NCBI RefSeq assembly: GCF_001571045.1
Contig: NZ_BCSV01000001.1
Location: forward strand, 558,001 to 622,000
DNA length: 64,000 nt
Source: Curtobacterium ammoniigenes NBRC 101786
GTDB taxonomy: Bacteria > Actinomycetota > Actinomycetes > Actinomycetales > Microbacteriaceae
Reading direction: 5' to 3'
Positions 9,513 through 18,794 of this stretch are shown here, in pieces. Within the stretch, counting starts at the first letter, position 1. Each line of letters starts with the position of its first letter. The notes under the pieces are model-generated. The model worked only from the letters and a program-made list of their open reading frames with translations. It was not told the DNA's origin and searched no databases. The position numbers and the translations under genes are program-made.

Positions 9513-10646
9513 TCACCTGCCGCGCGCAGCTCGCCGCGCGATCCCGCCGAGCCGATCGGCCATCCGCACGATGCGACGCTGCTGCTGCGCGTGCAATTCG
9601 CGCTCCAGATCGTTCACGCGCGCGAGCAGTTCATCGGCGCGCGCACGCTCGTGGTCGGCAGTGCCCCGCCACAGGGCGGCGTCGGCGCGTGCAACGGCGG
9701 CATCGGCGACGAGCGCGTCCCGCCGGATGAGGGCTTGTCCGAACCGAACCAGCGTCGCGAGCTCGCCGCTCGGCACGAGCGACTCGGGTGAGGTTGACGG
9801 CGTCGACTCGACGGCTCGGAAGAACGCGGCGAGCGAGTCATCCCGCCGGAACGGACCCTGCTTCGCGTCGCTGTCAGTGACGAATCGAAGCGCGAAGTAC
9901 GCACGAAGCACCCCTTCGTGAAGCCGCCGGTAGTCGCGCATACCGTGGTGGTTCGGGCTCGGGGTCAGGTCTGGGTTCGCCTCGTACGCGCGTCCGGCGA
10001 TCTCGACGCGGTGCTCGTACTGCTGCCAGGACCGCCACGGCAGATGCAAGACCTCGAGTTCGAGCTCCTCTGGGACTGGGGATCCCGCTGCAACGCTCGC
10101 CTGGTGGTTCCCCTGGGCGACGGTCACGTCGGGGTCGCCGACGTGAATGGTGTTCGGCGACGGCTGGGCGAGCAGTCCGACTGCGGCGAGTTGTTCGGGC
10201 GATCGCTCGTCGCGCCAGTGGAGGCGTTCGATCCCGGTTCCGGTGCGCGCCATGCGGCCCACCATGTTCACGACCGGAACGGTGAAGGCCCCGACCGACT
10301 GCTCGAGCTGAGCGAACACGTCGCGGAGCGTCAGCGACCGTTGCTTCGGCATCAGGAACTCATCGGCGTCCGCGTTGATCACCCAGTCGGCGTGGTGGTG
10401 TACGGCTGCGTCCCGGGCCATCTGCGTGACGACCTGACCCTGCTGCTTGCGGTGCACCGGATCGTGCCGGAGATCGACGATCACATCGTCGCGCGTGGCG
10501 AATGCGGTCAGCAGGTCGGTGGTGCCGTCCGTCGATCCGTTGTCCGTGATGATGAAGATGTCGACGCCCTGGGCGACGTGATAGTCGAGCCACGCAGGGA
10601 GGATGTCGGCTTCGTCGCGGACCATGAGCGTGGCGGCGAGAGTCAT
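9513..10646 (-). CDS. GT2/GT92-like glycosyltransferase
   Basis: A 377-aa protein with a glycosyltransferase-2-like (Glyco_tranf_2_4) N-terminus: VRDEADILPAWLDYH, then TDNGSTDGT, and INADADEFL with the metal-binding DxD. The last 70 residues are helical and charged (coiled-coil-like, RARADELLARVNDLERELHAQQQ). The ATG at 10646, with GAAGGCG upstream, is preferred over a longer frame that reaches into the neighbouring gap. It ends 30 nt from the convergent 631-aa transferase. On its own strand it lies downstream of a WbbL-like transferase and likely belongs to the same unit as the ABC exporter. Donor and acceptor are unknown. Confidence 0.82.
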   Translation of the reverse strand: MTLAATLMVRDEADILPAWLDYHVAQGVDIFIITDNGSTDGTTDLLTAFATRDDVIVDLRHDPVHRKQQGQVVTQMARDAAVHHHADWVINADADEFLMPKQRSLTLRDVFAQLEQSVGAFTVPVVNMVGRMARTGTGIERLHWRDERSPEQLAAVGLLAQPSPNTIHVGDPDVTVAQGNHQASVAAGSPVPEELELEVLHLPWRSWQQYEHRVEIAGRAYEANPDLTPSPNHHGMRDYRRLHEGVLRAYFALRFVTDSDAKQGPFRRDDSLAAFFRAVESTPSTSPESLVPSGELATLVRFGQALIRRDALVADAAVARADAALWRGTADHERARADELLARVNDLERELHAQQQRRIVRMADRLGGIARRAARGR

Positions 10647-10698
10647 ATAAGCGCCTTCGGTGTTGTGGTGCTGGTTCGTGCTGCGGACCGGCAGCCCG

Positions 10699-11562
10699 TC
10701 AATGCATTCTGGCCCGAAGTGCGAGTCCAATGCGCAATACGGCTCGCAACGGCATCAACCAAGGCCCCGGATATTTGCGAGCGAGGAATCGGTACGCGCT
10801 CGCGTGATGGGCCCGTCGCATCCGCGAGGAGTGCGCCTGCGTGCTGTGCGCGCCGGTGTGCATGACCGCCGCGGCGGGCTCGAAGACGTTGCGCAGCCCG
10901 CTCGAACCGATCCGCCACCCGAGGTCGACATCCTCGAAATACATGAAGAATCGCTCGTCGAAACCGCCGAGACCGTCGAAGACGTCCCGTCGGATCAGGA
11001 GGCACGCCCCCGACAGCCAGCCGGCGTCACGCCGCTGCGAGTGGTCGCCATCGCGGTGGTAGCGACGGCTCCACGGATTGTCCGGCCAGATGTTCGCGAA
11101 GAGGGCGTGCCCGATACCGGTGCGGAGCGACGGCACGGCGCGTGCGGACGGGTACACGCTGCCGTCGGGCTCGAGGATGAGCGGACCGACCGCGCCGATG
11201 TCGCGTGCTGATTCGCCGGTTCGGAGCAGCGCGTCGAGCGAGCCCGGTTTGAGCACCACATCGGGGTTCGAGACGAGCACCCACCGCACGGACGTCGGGA
11301 GCGTCCGGACGGCGTGATTCACTGCGGCGCCGTACCCGCGATTCTCGCCGAGCTCGACGAACACGGCGCCCGCCGCCTCGGTGATGCCGCGAAGGGTGGG
11401 GGCGTCGGAGGAATCGTTATCGACGACGATCACGGGACCGGGAGCGGCGCCGGCTGCCTCCGTCGAGGCGAGGAATCCGGGCAGGACGTCGCCAGAGTTG
11501 TAGCTGACCGTGACGATCGCCGTCGTCGGGCCGTCCGGGAATGGTTCTCGCGCCGCGCTCAC
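10699..11562 (-). CDS. GT2 rhamnosyltransferase-like protein (WbbL type)
   Basis: A 287-aa GT2 enzyme with IVTVSYNSGDVLPGFL, VVDNDSSD, a NRGYGAAVNHAV segment, VSNPDVVL for the DxD-like metal site, and the late GGFDERFFMYFEDVDLGWRI motif that is typical of bacterial rhamnosyltransferases such as WbbL. The family transfers rhamnose to lipid-linked GlcNAc or similar acceptors, and dTDP-rhamnose is made in this locus. I start it at the GTG at 11562, which overlaps the upstream stop (GTGA); a 13-residue longer frame would overlap that gene more deeply. The assignment to rhamnose is inference from family and context. Confidence 0.85.
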   Translation of the reverse strand: MSAAREPFPDGPTTAIVTVSYNSGDVLPGFLASTEAAGAAPGPVIVVDNDSSDAPTLRGITEAAGAVFVELGENRGYGAAVNHAVRTLPTSVRWVLVSNPDVVLKPGSLDALLRTGESARDIGAVGPLILEPDGSVYPSARAVPSLRTGIGHALFANIWPDNPWSRRYHRDGDHSQRRDAGWLSGACLLIRRDVFDGLGGFDERFFMYFEDVDLGWRIGSSGLRNVFEPAAAVMHTGAHSTQAHSSRMRRAHHASAYRFLARKYPGPWLMPLRAVLRIGLALRARMH

Positions 11563-12686
11563 GAGTAGACCGCCAGGTGGGCTTCCGCGCAGCGGCGCCA
11601 CGTGAACTCGGCGGCGCGCGCGTGCGCGGCTGAGCGACGGCGCGCAGTGGAGCCTGCGTCCTCGTCAAGGAGTGCGCGCATGGCCTCGGCCAGCGCGTCC
11701 GCGGACGGCTCGGCGTAGGAGACGGCATCGCCGCCGACCTCAGGGATCGCGAGGCGCCGTGTCGTGAGAACGTTGCCGCCGGTCGCCATTGCTTCGAGGA
11801 CCGGAAGCCCGAAGCCTTCTGCGATGCTCGGGTAGACGACGATCGTCGCGCCGCCGAGGAACGCGGCCAGATCCTCGATCGGCAGGTATCCGACCGCGCG
11901 CACCGGGCGCCCTGGGACGTTCCCGGCCTGCTCGAGCAGGTTGCGTGCCTCCTGGTCCCAGCCCATCCCGCCTGCGACGATCAGGGGCGGCGTTGCCGAG
12001 TCGGCCTCGCCGCACGCGCGGTGCGCTGCGATGAGTGCGGGCACCTGTTTCCGCGGTTCGATGGTCCCGAGGAACGCGATCCAGCCGGCATCCGCGGTGA
12101 GTCCGAGCCGTTCGGCGAACGCAGCGCGCTCGTCCGGGGATGGCCGGTGGAACGTCTCGAGGTCGACCCCGAGATGCGCGACCACCGTCGGCACGGCGGT
12201 CGGGTTCGCTGTGCGATCGAGTTCCGCTGCGGTCGCGGCGCTCGGGGTGACGAGCGCACGTGCCGCTCGCCGCGCGAAGCGTGTCCAGAACCGGAAGAAC
12301 ATCACTTTGAGCCGTGAGTGCGCAGCAGGATCGCTGAAGAACGTGGCGTCATGCAGGGTGACGACGGTGCGGTCGGCGATCGCTATCGGGAACGTGTAGT
12401 GGGGACTGTGCAGCGTCGTCGCGCCGAGGCGGGCGACCAGACGAGGGAGGACGAGCTGCTCCCAGACGAAGCGGACGGGTCGCCGCCGCACTGCTTCCGG
12501 CGCCGCGAGGTAGCGGTGAGCGGGCGCCTGTGCTCGAAGCCAGGCGACATCGTCGGGCTTCGCAACGACGTCGACGAGGAAGCCGGCATCCTCGAGGCCG
12601 CGGAGCAGACCGGAGATGTAGCGCGCGACACCGCCACGTGTGGGCGGGATGCTGGTCGCGTCCAGGAGCACCGACAACCGCTGCAC
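11559..12686 (-). CDS. GT4 family glycosyltransferase
   Basis: A 375-aa GT-B glycosyltransferase. It has the GGVARYISGLLRGL acceptor-side motif near residue 20, HSPHYTFP and VTLHDATFF in the first lobe, FLGTIEPRKQ at the lobe boundary, and PSIAEGFGLPVLEAMATG as the ExxxE nucleotide-sugar site, all as in mannosyl/rhamnosyl GT4 enzymes. The GTG start at 12686 directly abuts the stop of the ABC ATPase gene and its own stop overlaps the next GT2 start, so exporter and transferases form one tightly packed operon. Confidence 0.88.
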   Translation of the reverse strand: MQRLSVLLDATSIPPTRGGVARYISGLLRGLEDAGFLVDVVAKPDDVAWLRAQAPAHRYLAAPEAVRRRPVRFVWEQLVLPRLVARLGATTLHSPHYTFPIAIADRTVVTLHDATFFSDPAAHSRLKVMFFRFWTRFARRAARALVTPSAATAAELDRTANPTAVPTVVAHLGVDLETFHRPSPDERAAFAERLGLTADAGWIAFLGTIEPRKQVPALIAAHRACGEADSATPPLIVAGGMGWDQEARNLLEQAGNVPGRPVRAVGYLPIEDLAAFLGGATIVVYPSIAEGFGLPVLEAMATGGNVLTTRRLAIPEVGGDAVSYAEPSADALAEAMRALLDEDAGSTARRRSAAHARAAEFTWRRCAEAHLAVYS

Positions 12687-13934
12687 TCAGCCGTCGATCT
12701 CGTGCAAGGCGCCTGCGACCCGTGCGACACCGGTCTGTGTGTCGTCGTCCGCGACGACGAATCGAGCGGCTTCGCGTTGAATCGCGATGTGCTCGCCGGT
12801 CGCCTTCGCGAGGAAGACGTGAACGAAGTACGGGCCCCCGCCGAACTGCACGTTCGGCAGGGTGTACTCGATCGTGGCCCGGCCGTGCAGTGGGCTGTGC
12901 GTGATCCCGAGCTGACGGCTGTCGGTGCCGTACACGAGGTGTCCGAACTGGTTCTCGACCTTGATGCCTGAATGCCAGTGCTCGAGTGGTGTGGTGTGAG
13001 AGTAGGTGATCCGGACGGTGATGTCGTCGCCCGGCCGCACCTCGCCCGTGGGAATGCCGCCGTTGACGCGCAGCGTGACGTCTTCGACCTTCCCGGGTGT
13101 CGCGGTCTCCTCGGGGTGGGCGGCCTCGGCCTCTGCGACGCGGCGACCCTCGAGGATCTCGCGGAAATTCTTCACGGCCAGGCGAGCGGAACCCTGGTAC
13201 TTGATGACGCCTTCGTGCAGCACGACCGCGGTGTCGCAGAGTTCCTGGACCTGTCCGAGCGAGTGCGACACCAGGATGATCGTGCGACCCTGCTGTTGGA
13301 ACTCGCGGATCTTGTCGATGCACTTCTTCTGGAACTGCTCGTCACCGACGGCGAGGACCTCGTCGACGAGCAGAACATCGGGGTCGGTGTTGATCGCGAC
13401 CGCGAATGCCAGCCGTACGTACATACCGGACGAGTAGAACTTCACCTGGGTGTCGATGAACTCACCGATCCCGGAGAACTGCATGATCGCGTCGAACTTC
13501 GACTCGGCCTCCTCGCGGGAGAGGCCTTGGATCGCAGCGTTGAGGTAGATGTTCTCGCGACCGGTGAGGTCCGGGTGCATGCCCGCACCGAGTTCGATGA
13601 GCGCGGCGAGTCGTCCACGGTGTTCGATCGACCCGGAGGTCGGCTCGAGGATGCCTCCGATCATCTTCAGCAGCGTCGACTTTCCGGATCCGTTCGGTCC
13701 GAGGAGTCCGATGGTGCTGCCTGCCTCGATCTCGAGGCTGACGTCGCGAAGCGCCCAGAAGTCTTCGCTGTGACGGCGACCGGCGCGGCCGAGGGTGACG
13801 ATCCGCTCCTTCAGCGAGTTGTCCTTGCGAATCGTGAACCGCTTCGACACGTTGCGCACCGACACGACGGTGGGCGCGTCGGTGAAGGTCACTCGATCGG
13901 GAGTGCCCGCGGCGATCTCGCTCTCGATCGTCAT
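12687..13934 (-). CDS. Polysaccharide ABC exporter ATPase with C-terminal cargo domain (Wzt-like)
   Basis: This is the ATP-hydrolysing subunit of an ABC-2 type polysaccharide exporter. The 415-aa protein has Walker A GPNGSGKST, signature YSSGM followed by RLAFA, and Walker B VLLVDEVLAVGD, as in Wzt/TagH. Residues from about 285 onward form a beta-rich domain (DITVRITYSHTTP, GIKVENQFG, VYGTDSRQLG) matching the Wzt C-terminal domain, which in Gram-negative systems recognises the finished glycan's terminal cap. It starts 2 nt after the permease gene. The presence of this domain suggests that export is coupled to a completed chain, which is inference. Confidence 0.92.
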   Translation of the reverse strand: MTIESEIAAGTPDRVTFTDAPTVVSVRNVSKRFTIRKDNSLKERIVTLGRAGRRHSEDFWALRDVSLEIEAGSTIGLLGPNGSGKSTLLKMIGGILEPTSGSIEHRGRLAALIELGAGMHPDLTGRENIYLNAAIQGLSREEAESKFDAIMQFSGIGEFIDTQVKFYSSGMYVRLAFAVAINTDPDVLLVDEVLAVGDEQFQKKCIDKIREFQQQGRTIILVSHSLGQVQELCDTAVVLHEGVIKYQGSARLAVKNFREILEGRRVAEAEAAHPEETATPGKVEDVTLRVNGGIPTGEVRPGDDITVRITYSHTTPLEHWHSGIKVENQFGHLVYGTDSRQLGITHSPLHGRATIEYTLPNVQFGGGPYFVHVFLAKATGEHIAIQREAARFVVADDDTQTGVARVAGALHEIDG

Positions 13935-13936
13935 GC

Positions 13937-14830
13937 TCAGATCTCCTGAGCGAAGTTGCCCTGCAGGCGCGTGAACACGCGGTGGCATACGAACATGGCG
14001 ACGAGGCCGACGGCCGCGGCGATCACCATCCGGAGCAGAAGATGCGGCGGGTACTCGCTGTCCGGTCCGGCCACCCAGAAGGCACGGTGGATTCCGAGCA
14101 CGGCGAGGGTGATCGGATTCGCCGTGTACAGCTGGAGGAGCCATGACGCGCCCCGCGTCGCAACGGTCTGCCAGGAGTAGACGATCGGGGAGGCCCACAT
14201 GAGCAGGAGGACCAGCACCTCAACGAGGTACTGCATGTCCCGCAGGTACACATTCACGGCCGAGAGGAGCAGTGCGAGCGCGGTCGCCCAGATCAGGATC
14301 ACGACGACCGACGGGAAGAAGTACAGCAGGTCGAGTCGCCAGGGGAACTGTCCGACCAGGATGGTCGCGACGAACAGGACCACGAGCTGGACGGCGAAGT
14401 TGAAGAGCGCTCCGCCGACCGTTGCGAGGGGGTAGATCTCGCGGGGGAGATACACCTTCTTGATGAGGCCCCCGTTGCCGACGATTGACGACGTGCCGCC
14501 GGCAAGGATCTCGCTGAACAGACCGTAGAGCGTGAGGCCCGAGAAGACGTAGACCGCGAACGCGGGGATTCCGCGCGACGCACCGAGGATCTGCCCGAGC
14601 ACGAGGTAGTAGATCGCGAGTTGGACAAGGGGCCGAATGAGCGTCCAGAGGAAGCCGAGCGCGCTGTCCTTGTACTTCGACTTGAGGTCTCGGCGGATCA
14701 GCAGGTCGAGGAGCTGCCGCTGAGCCACGATCTCCTTTACCGCGCCGACGATTGCGCTCGACGGGCGCCCAGCCGGGACCATGGGTTCGGCGCGAAGGCG
14801 CTCGAACCGCTCGGAGACGATGTTGCTCAT
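13937..14830 (-). CDS. Polysaccharide ABC exporter permease (Wzm/TagG-like)
   Basis: A 297-aa ABC-2 permease with six predicted membrane segments. The cytoplasmic N-terminus has the LIRRDLKSKYKDSALGFLWTLIRP signature region of Wzm/TagG proteins (here quoted up to the usual LGxxWxxxxP pattern), followed by a GIPAFAVYVFSGL loop. It forms the membrane channel of the exporter with the Wzt-like ATPase encoded next. The ATG at 14830 has GAGGTAATC directly upstream, a good ribosome site. A TATAGT hexamer on the minus strand (14891-14896) could be the -10 of a promoter for the exporter operon, although I see no matching -35. Confidence 0.92.
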   Translation of the reverse strand: MSNIVSERFERLRAEPMVPAGRPSSAIVGAVKEIVAQRQLLDLLIRRDLKSKYKDSALGFLWTLIRPLVQLAIYYLVLGQILGASRGIPAFAVYVFSGLTLYGLFSEILAGGTSSIVGNGGLIKKVYLPREIYPLATVGGALFNFAVQLVVLFVATILVGQFPWRLDLLYFFPSVVVILIWATALALLLSAVNVYLRDMQYLVEVLVLLLMWASPIVYSWQTVATRGASWLLQLYTANPITLAVLGIHRAFWVAGPDSEYPPHLLLRMVIAAAVGLVAMFVCHRVFTRLQGNFAQEI

Positions 14831-14927
14831 GATTACCTCACTCTGAAGGGGCGCAGTCGTACCGCCGGGCGACCTCCGGGCGAACAGGAAACTATACCTC
14901 CGGCACGCCACAGGATCCGCGGGCCGC

Positions 14928-17522
14928 TCAGCGGCCGTACTTGCTCTCGCGCATGGTGCGGAGGCGGTTCGACACCTTCGTGCGGAGCCCGCTCACGCCG
15001 CTCTCCCGCAGATAGTGTGTCGCGAGCATGACGTCTCGGCGGATGCCATGCCGACTGTTTGCGATCTGGTGGAATCGCAGCTCTCGGTCGTGACGAGCGC
15101 TGATCGGAGATTGGCGCCGTGGTACGAGTCCGGTGACCGCGGTGTGGGCAGCCTCATCGGCGCGGTCGGCGGCGACAGCGGGGTCCTTGCAGAACTCGAC
15201 GAGCGGCGCGAGCGCTTTCTCCCACGTGAACTGCTCACGGACGCGGCTCACGGCTGCCCGGGCAGCAGCGATGGCCCGATCGTTGTAGAGCATTCGCTCA
15301 AGCGCCGCGGCGAGCTTGTCGACATCCCGCTCGGGGACGGCGACTCCCATGCCCTCTGCTGCGACGAGGTCGCCGAAGCTGTCGCCATTGGTGGTCACGA
15401 TCGGCAGGTTCGCCCACATGTAGTCGAGGATCCGCGTGCGGAACGAGAACGTCGTCTCGATGTGCGCGTAGTGCGTTGAGACGCCGGCGTCCGCCTCCAT
15501 GAGGTAGTTCTGCCGATCGTCGAGCGCGACCCACTGCTCATTGAAGAAGATGTGCTTGCCGGTGAGGCCGAGCTCGGCGCTCAGCCGACGCGTCTCGGCG
15601 ACGATCGCCATCTCGGGAACGTCAGGATTCGGATGCGCGACACCCATGAAGAACAGGCGGATGTTGTCGTGCTTCTTCGCGACCTTCGCAACGGCGCGCA
15701 CGAGGGTCGGCGTATCGAACCAGTTGTAGATGCCGCCACCCCAGATCACGACCTTGTCGTCATCGCCGATGCCGGGCACGACGCCGCGGATCGCCTTCCG
15801 TTCGTGCTTCGGCGGCGTCGAGTCCATGCCGAACGGAGCGATCGCGATGAGCTTGTTGAGGTTGTCATCGGCGAGGTAGTTGTCCGGGTTGACCCGCCCG
15901 ACCGCGGCGAGCTGTCCGATCCAGAACAGCCGCTGACGCTCGGAGGCGCAGAGGAAGAAGTCGCCCCGCTCAAGCTGGGCATTGATGACGTTCGTCGTCG
16001 ACTCGACCTGGTTCCGCCAGCCGACGTCGCCGTTGTCGCGCGCCTGCTCGAGCTGCTCGAGATGCATCGGGTCGTACAGATCGACCACCATGATCTTGTT
16101 CGACCGCTGCAGCGTCGTGAAGTGGTGCAGCGCGTAGCCCTGGAAGAAGATGACGTCGGCCCATTCCTCGTGGGCTTTCATCGCGCGCTCGTGCTGCAGC
16201 GGGACTCGCGCGACCTCGAATCGGTCGGACTTGCGGGCCGCGACGTTCCAGGTGAGCAGGCGAACGTCGTTGTGCTCGCTCAGCGCCTCCGCGATCTTCC
16301 ACGCGCGCATCCCGGGGCCGGCCATCTTGTCGCCGAGTGCGTCTCCGGTGATGACGATGACGCGGGTTCGCTGCAGGGGCCGCTCGACGTCGAACGCGCG
16401 CTCGATCGCCTGGAAGCCCTCGAGGAAATACCCGTTCTCGAAGAGCGGCATGGCGGCGTCGCCGAAGAGCCGGAAGACGTCCTTGTCGGTCTTCACCCGT
16501 CGCGCCTGGATGCGGGCGCGCTCCTCCTGCAGGCGGGGGAGATCGGCGACGAACTGGTCGAGTGCGAAGAGACCCGCGACCGTGTCCTTCGACACCGCGG
16601 TCGTCGGCTCGAACTCGTCGGCCGAGCCGGTGAACTTCCGAAGGTCGAACTGGGTGGAGTCGAGACCGCTCTTGGCGACGGCACGCCGTCCGAGGAGTGC
16701 GAGCGCGGCCGGGAGGAACGTGCCGAGATTCTCGTCCGACAGGTTCTTGTACAGGAGGTGCAGGGCGTTGCGCTCGAGCAGGTACATCTCGCGGTATTCG
16801 CCGAACGACCGCATCGACCCGTGATGCTTGTGGTACACGACCGACGTCGGTGCGAAGCGCACGGTGAACCCGAGGAGGTTGAGACGCCACCCGAGGTCGA
16901 CGTCGTCGTAGAACATGAACAGGCCCTCGTCGAACCCACCGACCTCGAGGAACACATGCCGCCGCACGAACAGCGCCGAACCCGTGCCGAACAACAGGTC
17001 GCGTGGTGTGTCGTAGCGGCCATCGTCGATCTCGGTGACGTGCTCCTTGTAGCCCATCCCGAACCAGGTGAGCCCGGAGCCGACGAAGTCGATGGCCTTG
17101 CCGTCCCAGTCGAGGACCTTGCTGGCGACCGCTGCGACGCGGGGGCTGGGCGCGAAGCCGGCGATGCCCTCTCGAATCCACGCGGGGTCGGGCTTGGCAT
17201 CGTTGTTCAGGAACGCGACGAATTCGCCCGTCGCCTCACGTGCGCCGAGGTTCGATCCGCCGGTGAATCCGAGGTTCTCCGCCGACACGACGATCCGCAC
17301 GTTCGCCTGGTTGCCGAGCTCGGCTCGGAGGCGCGCCTCGCTACCGTCGCCCGATCCGTTCTCGACGACGATGATCTCGAGCTGCTCGGCCGGCCAATCC
17401 ACCTCGTTGACGCGGGCGACGCACTCGAGCGTGTCATCCGTCCCGCGGAAGTTGATGATGACGATGGACACGCGGGGTGCGGTTGCGGGCACTGGCTCTC
17501 CAGACTTGTGCGGTCGGGCCAC
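14928..17522 (-). CDS. Two-domain glycosyltransferase (GT2-GT4 fusion)
   Basis: An 864-aa protein joining two transferases. Residues about 17-290 are a GT2 domain with VSIVIINFRGTDDTLEC, VVENGSGDGSE, FLNNDAKPDP and the late GGFDEGLFMFYDDVDLGWRL motif. A linker of about 90 residues follows. Residues about 385-800 are a GT-B domain with VITGDALGDKMAGPGMRAWKIAEAL (acceptor lobe) and VVIWGGGIYNWFD opening the donor lobe; the region FRTRILDYMWANLPIVTT replaces the classical ExxxE. It may add two consecutive sugars to the growing chain. The GTG start at 17522 lacks a strong ribosome site. The gene lies 97 bp upstream of the ABC permease on the same strand. Confidence 0.88.
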   Translation of the reverse strand: MARPHKSGEPVPATAPRVSIVIINFRGTDDTLECVARVNEVDWPAEQLEIIVVENGSGDGSEARLRAELGNQANVRIVVSAENLGFTGGSNLGAREATGEFVAFLNNDAKPDPAWIREGIAGFAPSPRVAAVASKVLDWDGKAIDFVGSGLTWFGMGYKEHVTEIDDGRYDTPRDLLFGTGSALFVRRHVFLEVGGFDEGLFMFYDDVDLGWRLNLLGFTVRFAPTSVVYHKHHGSMRSFGEYREMYLLERNALHLLYKNLSDENLGTFLPAALALLGRRAVAKSGLDSTQFDLRKFTGSADEFEPTTAVSKDTVAGLFALDQFVADLPRLQEERARIQARRVKTDKDVFRLFGDAAMPLFENGYFLEGFQAIERAFDVERPLQRTRVIVITGDALGDKMAGPGMRAWKIAEALSEHNDVRLLTWNVAARKSDRFEVARVPLQHERAMKAHEEWADVIFFQGYALHHFTTLQRSNKIMVVDLYDPMHLEQLEQARDNGDVGWRNQVESTTNVINAQLERGDFFLCASERQRLFWIGQLAAVGRVNPDNYLADDNLNKLIAIAPFGMDSTPPKHERKAIRGVVPGIGDDDKVVIWGGGIYNWFDTPTLVRAVAKVAKKHDNIRLFFMGVAHPNPDVPEMAIVAETRRLSAELGLTGKHIFFNEQWVALDDRQNYLMEADAGVSTHYAHIETTFSFRTRILDYMWANLPIVTTNGDSFGDLVAAEGMGVAVPERDVDKLAAALERMLYNDRAIAAARAAVSRVREQFTWEKALAPLVEFCKDPAVAADRADEAAHTAVTGLVPRRQSPISARHDRELRFHQIANSRHGIRRDVMLATHYLRESGVSGLRTKVSNRLRTMRESKYGR

Positions 17523-17597
17523 GAAGGCCGGAAGGCGACACCACTATAACGATTGCCGATCGGCCATCGGCTGGTCGCACGCTGCGAGGATGGAAGC

Positions 17598-18749
17598 ATG
17601 GACGCTTCCGTGATCGTCATCGACTGGCACCAGCCGGTGCTCACGCGGCGTGCGCTCGACGCGATCCTCGGGCAGCGCACCGAGTGGCGGTTCGAGGTCG
17701 TCCTCGTGGTGAACGACGCCGACGACGAAACCGTGAGCGCCTACCGCGTGGACTATCCGGCTATTCGTCTTGTGACGAGTCGAGCGAACACCGGATTCGC
17801 GGGCGGCGTCACCCTCGGGCTTGCGGCGGCGGACGGCGCGATCGCGGTGCTCGTCAACAACGATGCGGTTCCCGACCACGGCTTCCTCGAACGTGGCCGC
17901 ATCATGCTGGAGGCCTCCGGACCGCGGGTCGCCGCGCTCGCCGCGACCGCGGTGCTCGAGGGCTCGTTCCGTCGCGTCCCGAGCGGGGGGACCGCCGACG
18001 CGCACGATCTGGTTGCGCCCGGCGGGGTCCGATGGCGGCGGGCCACAGCGCTGGCTGCCGCCGACGGAGGTGAGGCGAACCTCCAGGCAGACAGCGACCC
18101 AGCGGCGCTTCGGGCCGACGGAGGCGAGGCGAGCCTCCGGGGACCGAGCGTCGGCGAGTCGCTCATCAACGGAACCGGCGTCGTGCTTGATCGAACCGGG
18201 AACGGTCGCGACCGCGACTGGCTCGCACCTGTCGAAGGACCCCGCGAGACGACGCCGCTGTTTGGATTCTCGGGGGGCGCGGCGTTCCTGCGACGAGCGG
18301 CGCTCGAGGAGGTCGGCGGATTCGATCCCTGGCTGTTCATGTACTACGAGGATGTGGACGTGTCGTGGCGGCTCCGTCTCGCGGGCTACGACATTCGTTC
18401 GGTGCCGGACGCCGTCATCGTGCACCGGCACGCAGCGAGTTCCGCGAGCAGCGGCACGCTCGTGCGCTACCAGAGCATGCGCAACCGGCTCGCCGTCGTC
18501 CTGCGGAACGGCTCCGCAGGGCTCATTGTGCGCGTCCTCGCGCGAACCGTCGCGCGAGCCGCGATCGATCTCGCCAGGCCCGAATCGGCGCAGCTCGAAC
18601 GGACGGCATGGCTTCGACTGCTGCGGGAGGCCCCGGGGCTCGTCCGCCACGCACGCAGCCGGCGCCAGGGCGATGGCGTCAACCGGGCTCAGCGACGCGT
18701 TGTGGAGGCGCTGCTCACCTCGTCCTCGGCGCGCATCGAGCAGCCCTAG
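17598..18749 (+). CDS. GT2 glycosyltransferase with an internal repeat-bearing insertion
   Basis: A 383-aa GT2 enzyme: VIVIDWHQPVLTRRAL, VVNDADDE, NTGFAGGVTLGLAAADG and VNNDAVPD (DxD equivalent), then the late GGFDPWLFMYYEDVDVSWRL motif. Between them, at about residues 135-185, is an unusual Ala/Gly/Asp-rich insertion with two copies of an ADGGEA(N/S)L peptide, encoded by two hairpin-forming DNA repeats (described separately). The ATG at 17598 is chosen because the beta strand starts immediately. It is divergent from the fusion transferase; the 75-bp gap holds an AT-rich patch (17540-17555) that may serve promoters in both directions. Confidence 0.85.
   Translation: MDASVIVIDWHQPVLTRRALDAILGQRTEWRFEVVLVVNDADDETVSAYRVDYPAIRLVTSRANTGFAGGVTLGLAAADGAIAVLVNNDAVPDHGFLERGRIMLEASGPRVAALAATAVLEGSFRRVPSGGTADAHDLVAPGGVRWRRATALAAADGGEANLQADSDPAALRADGGEASLRGPSVGESLINGTGVVLDRTGNGRDRDWLAPVEGPRETTPLFGFSGGAAFLRRAALEEVGGFDPWLFMYYEDVDVSWRLRLAGYDIRSVPDAVIVHRHAASSASSGTLVRYQSMRNRLAVVLRNGSAGLIVRVLARTVARAAIDLARPESAQLERTAWLRLLREAPGLVRHARSRRQGDGVNRAQRRVVEALLTSSSARIEQP
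18066..18139. repeat. Pair of hairpin repeats inside the GT2 coding sequence
   Basis: Two copies of a short imperfect repeat, 54 bp apart, each a stem-loop with the same 7-nt loop (GAGGCGA). Copy 1 pairs GGAGGT (18066-18071) with ACCTCC (18079-18084). Copy 2 pairs CGGAGGC (18119-18125) with GCCTCCG (18133-18139). The T/A pair of copy 1 is a C/G pair in copy 2, so both stems are preserved despite sequence change. The period is a multiple of three and keeps the reading frame. Confidence 0.7.
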
Positions 18750-18794
18750 ACACCGTCTCCCTGAGCGTGCGCGTCGCGCACACGGCGCGGCGCC

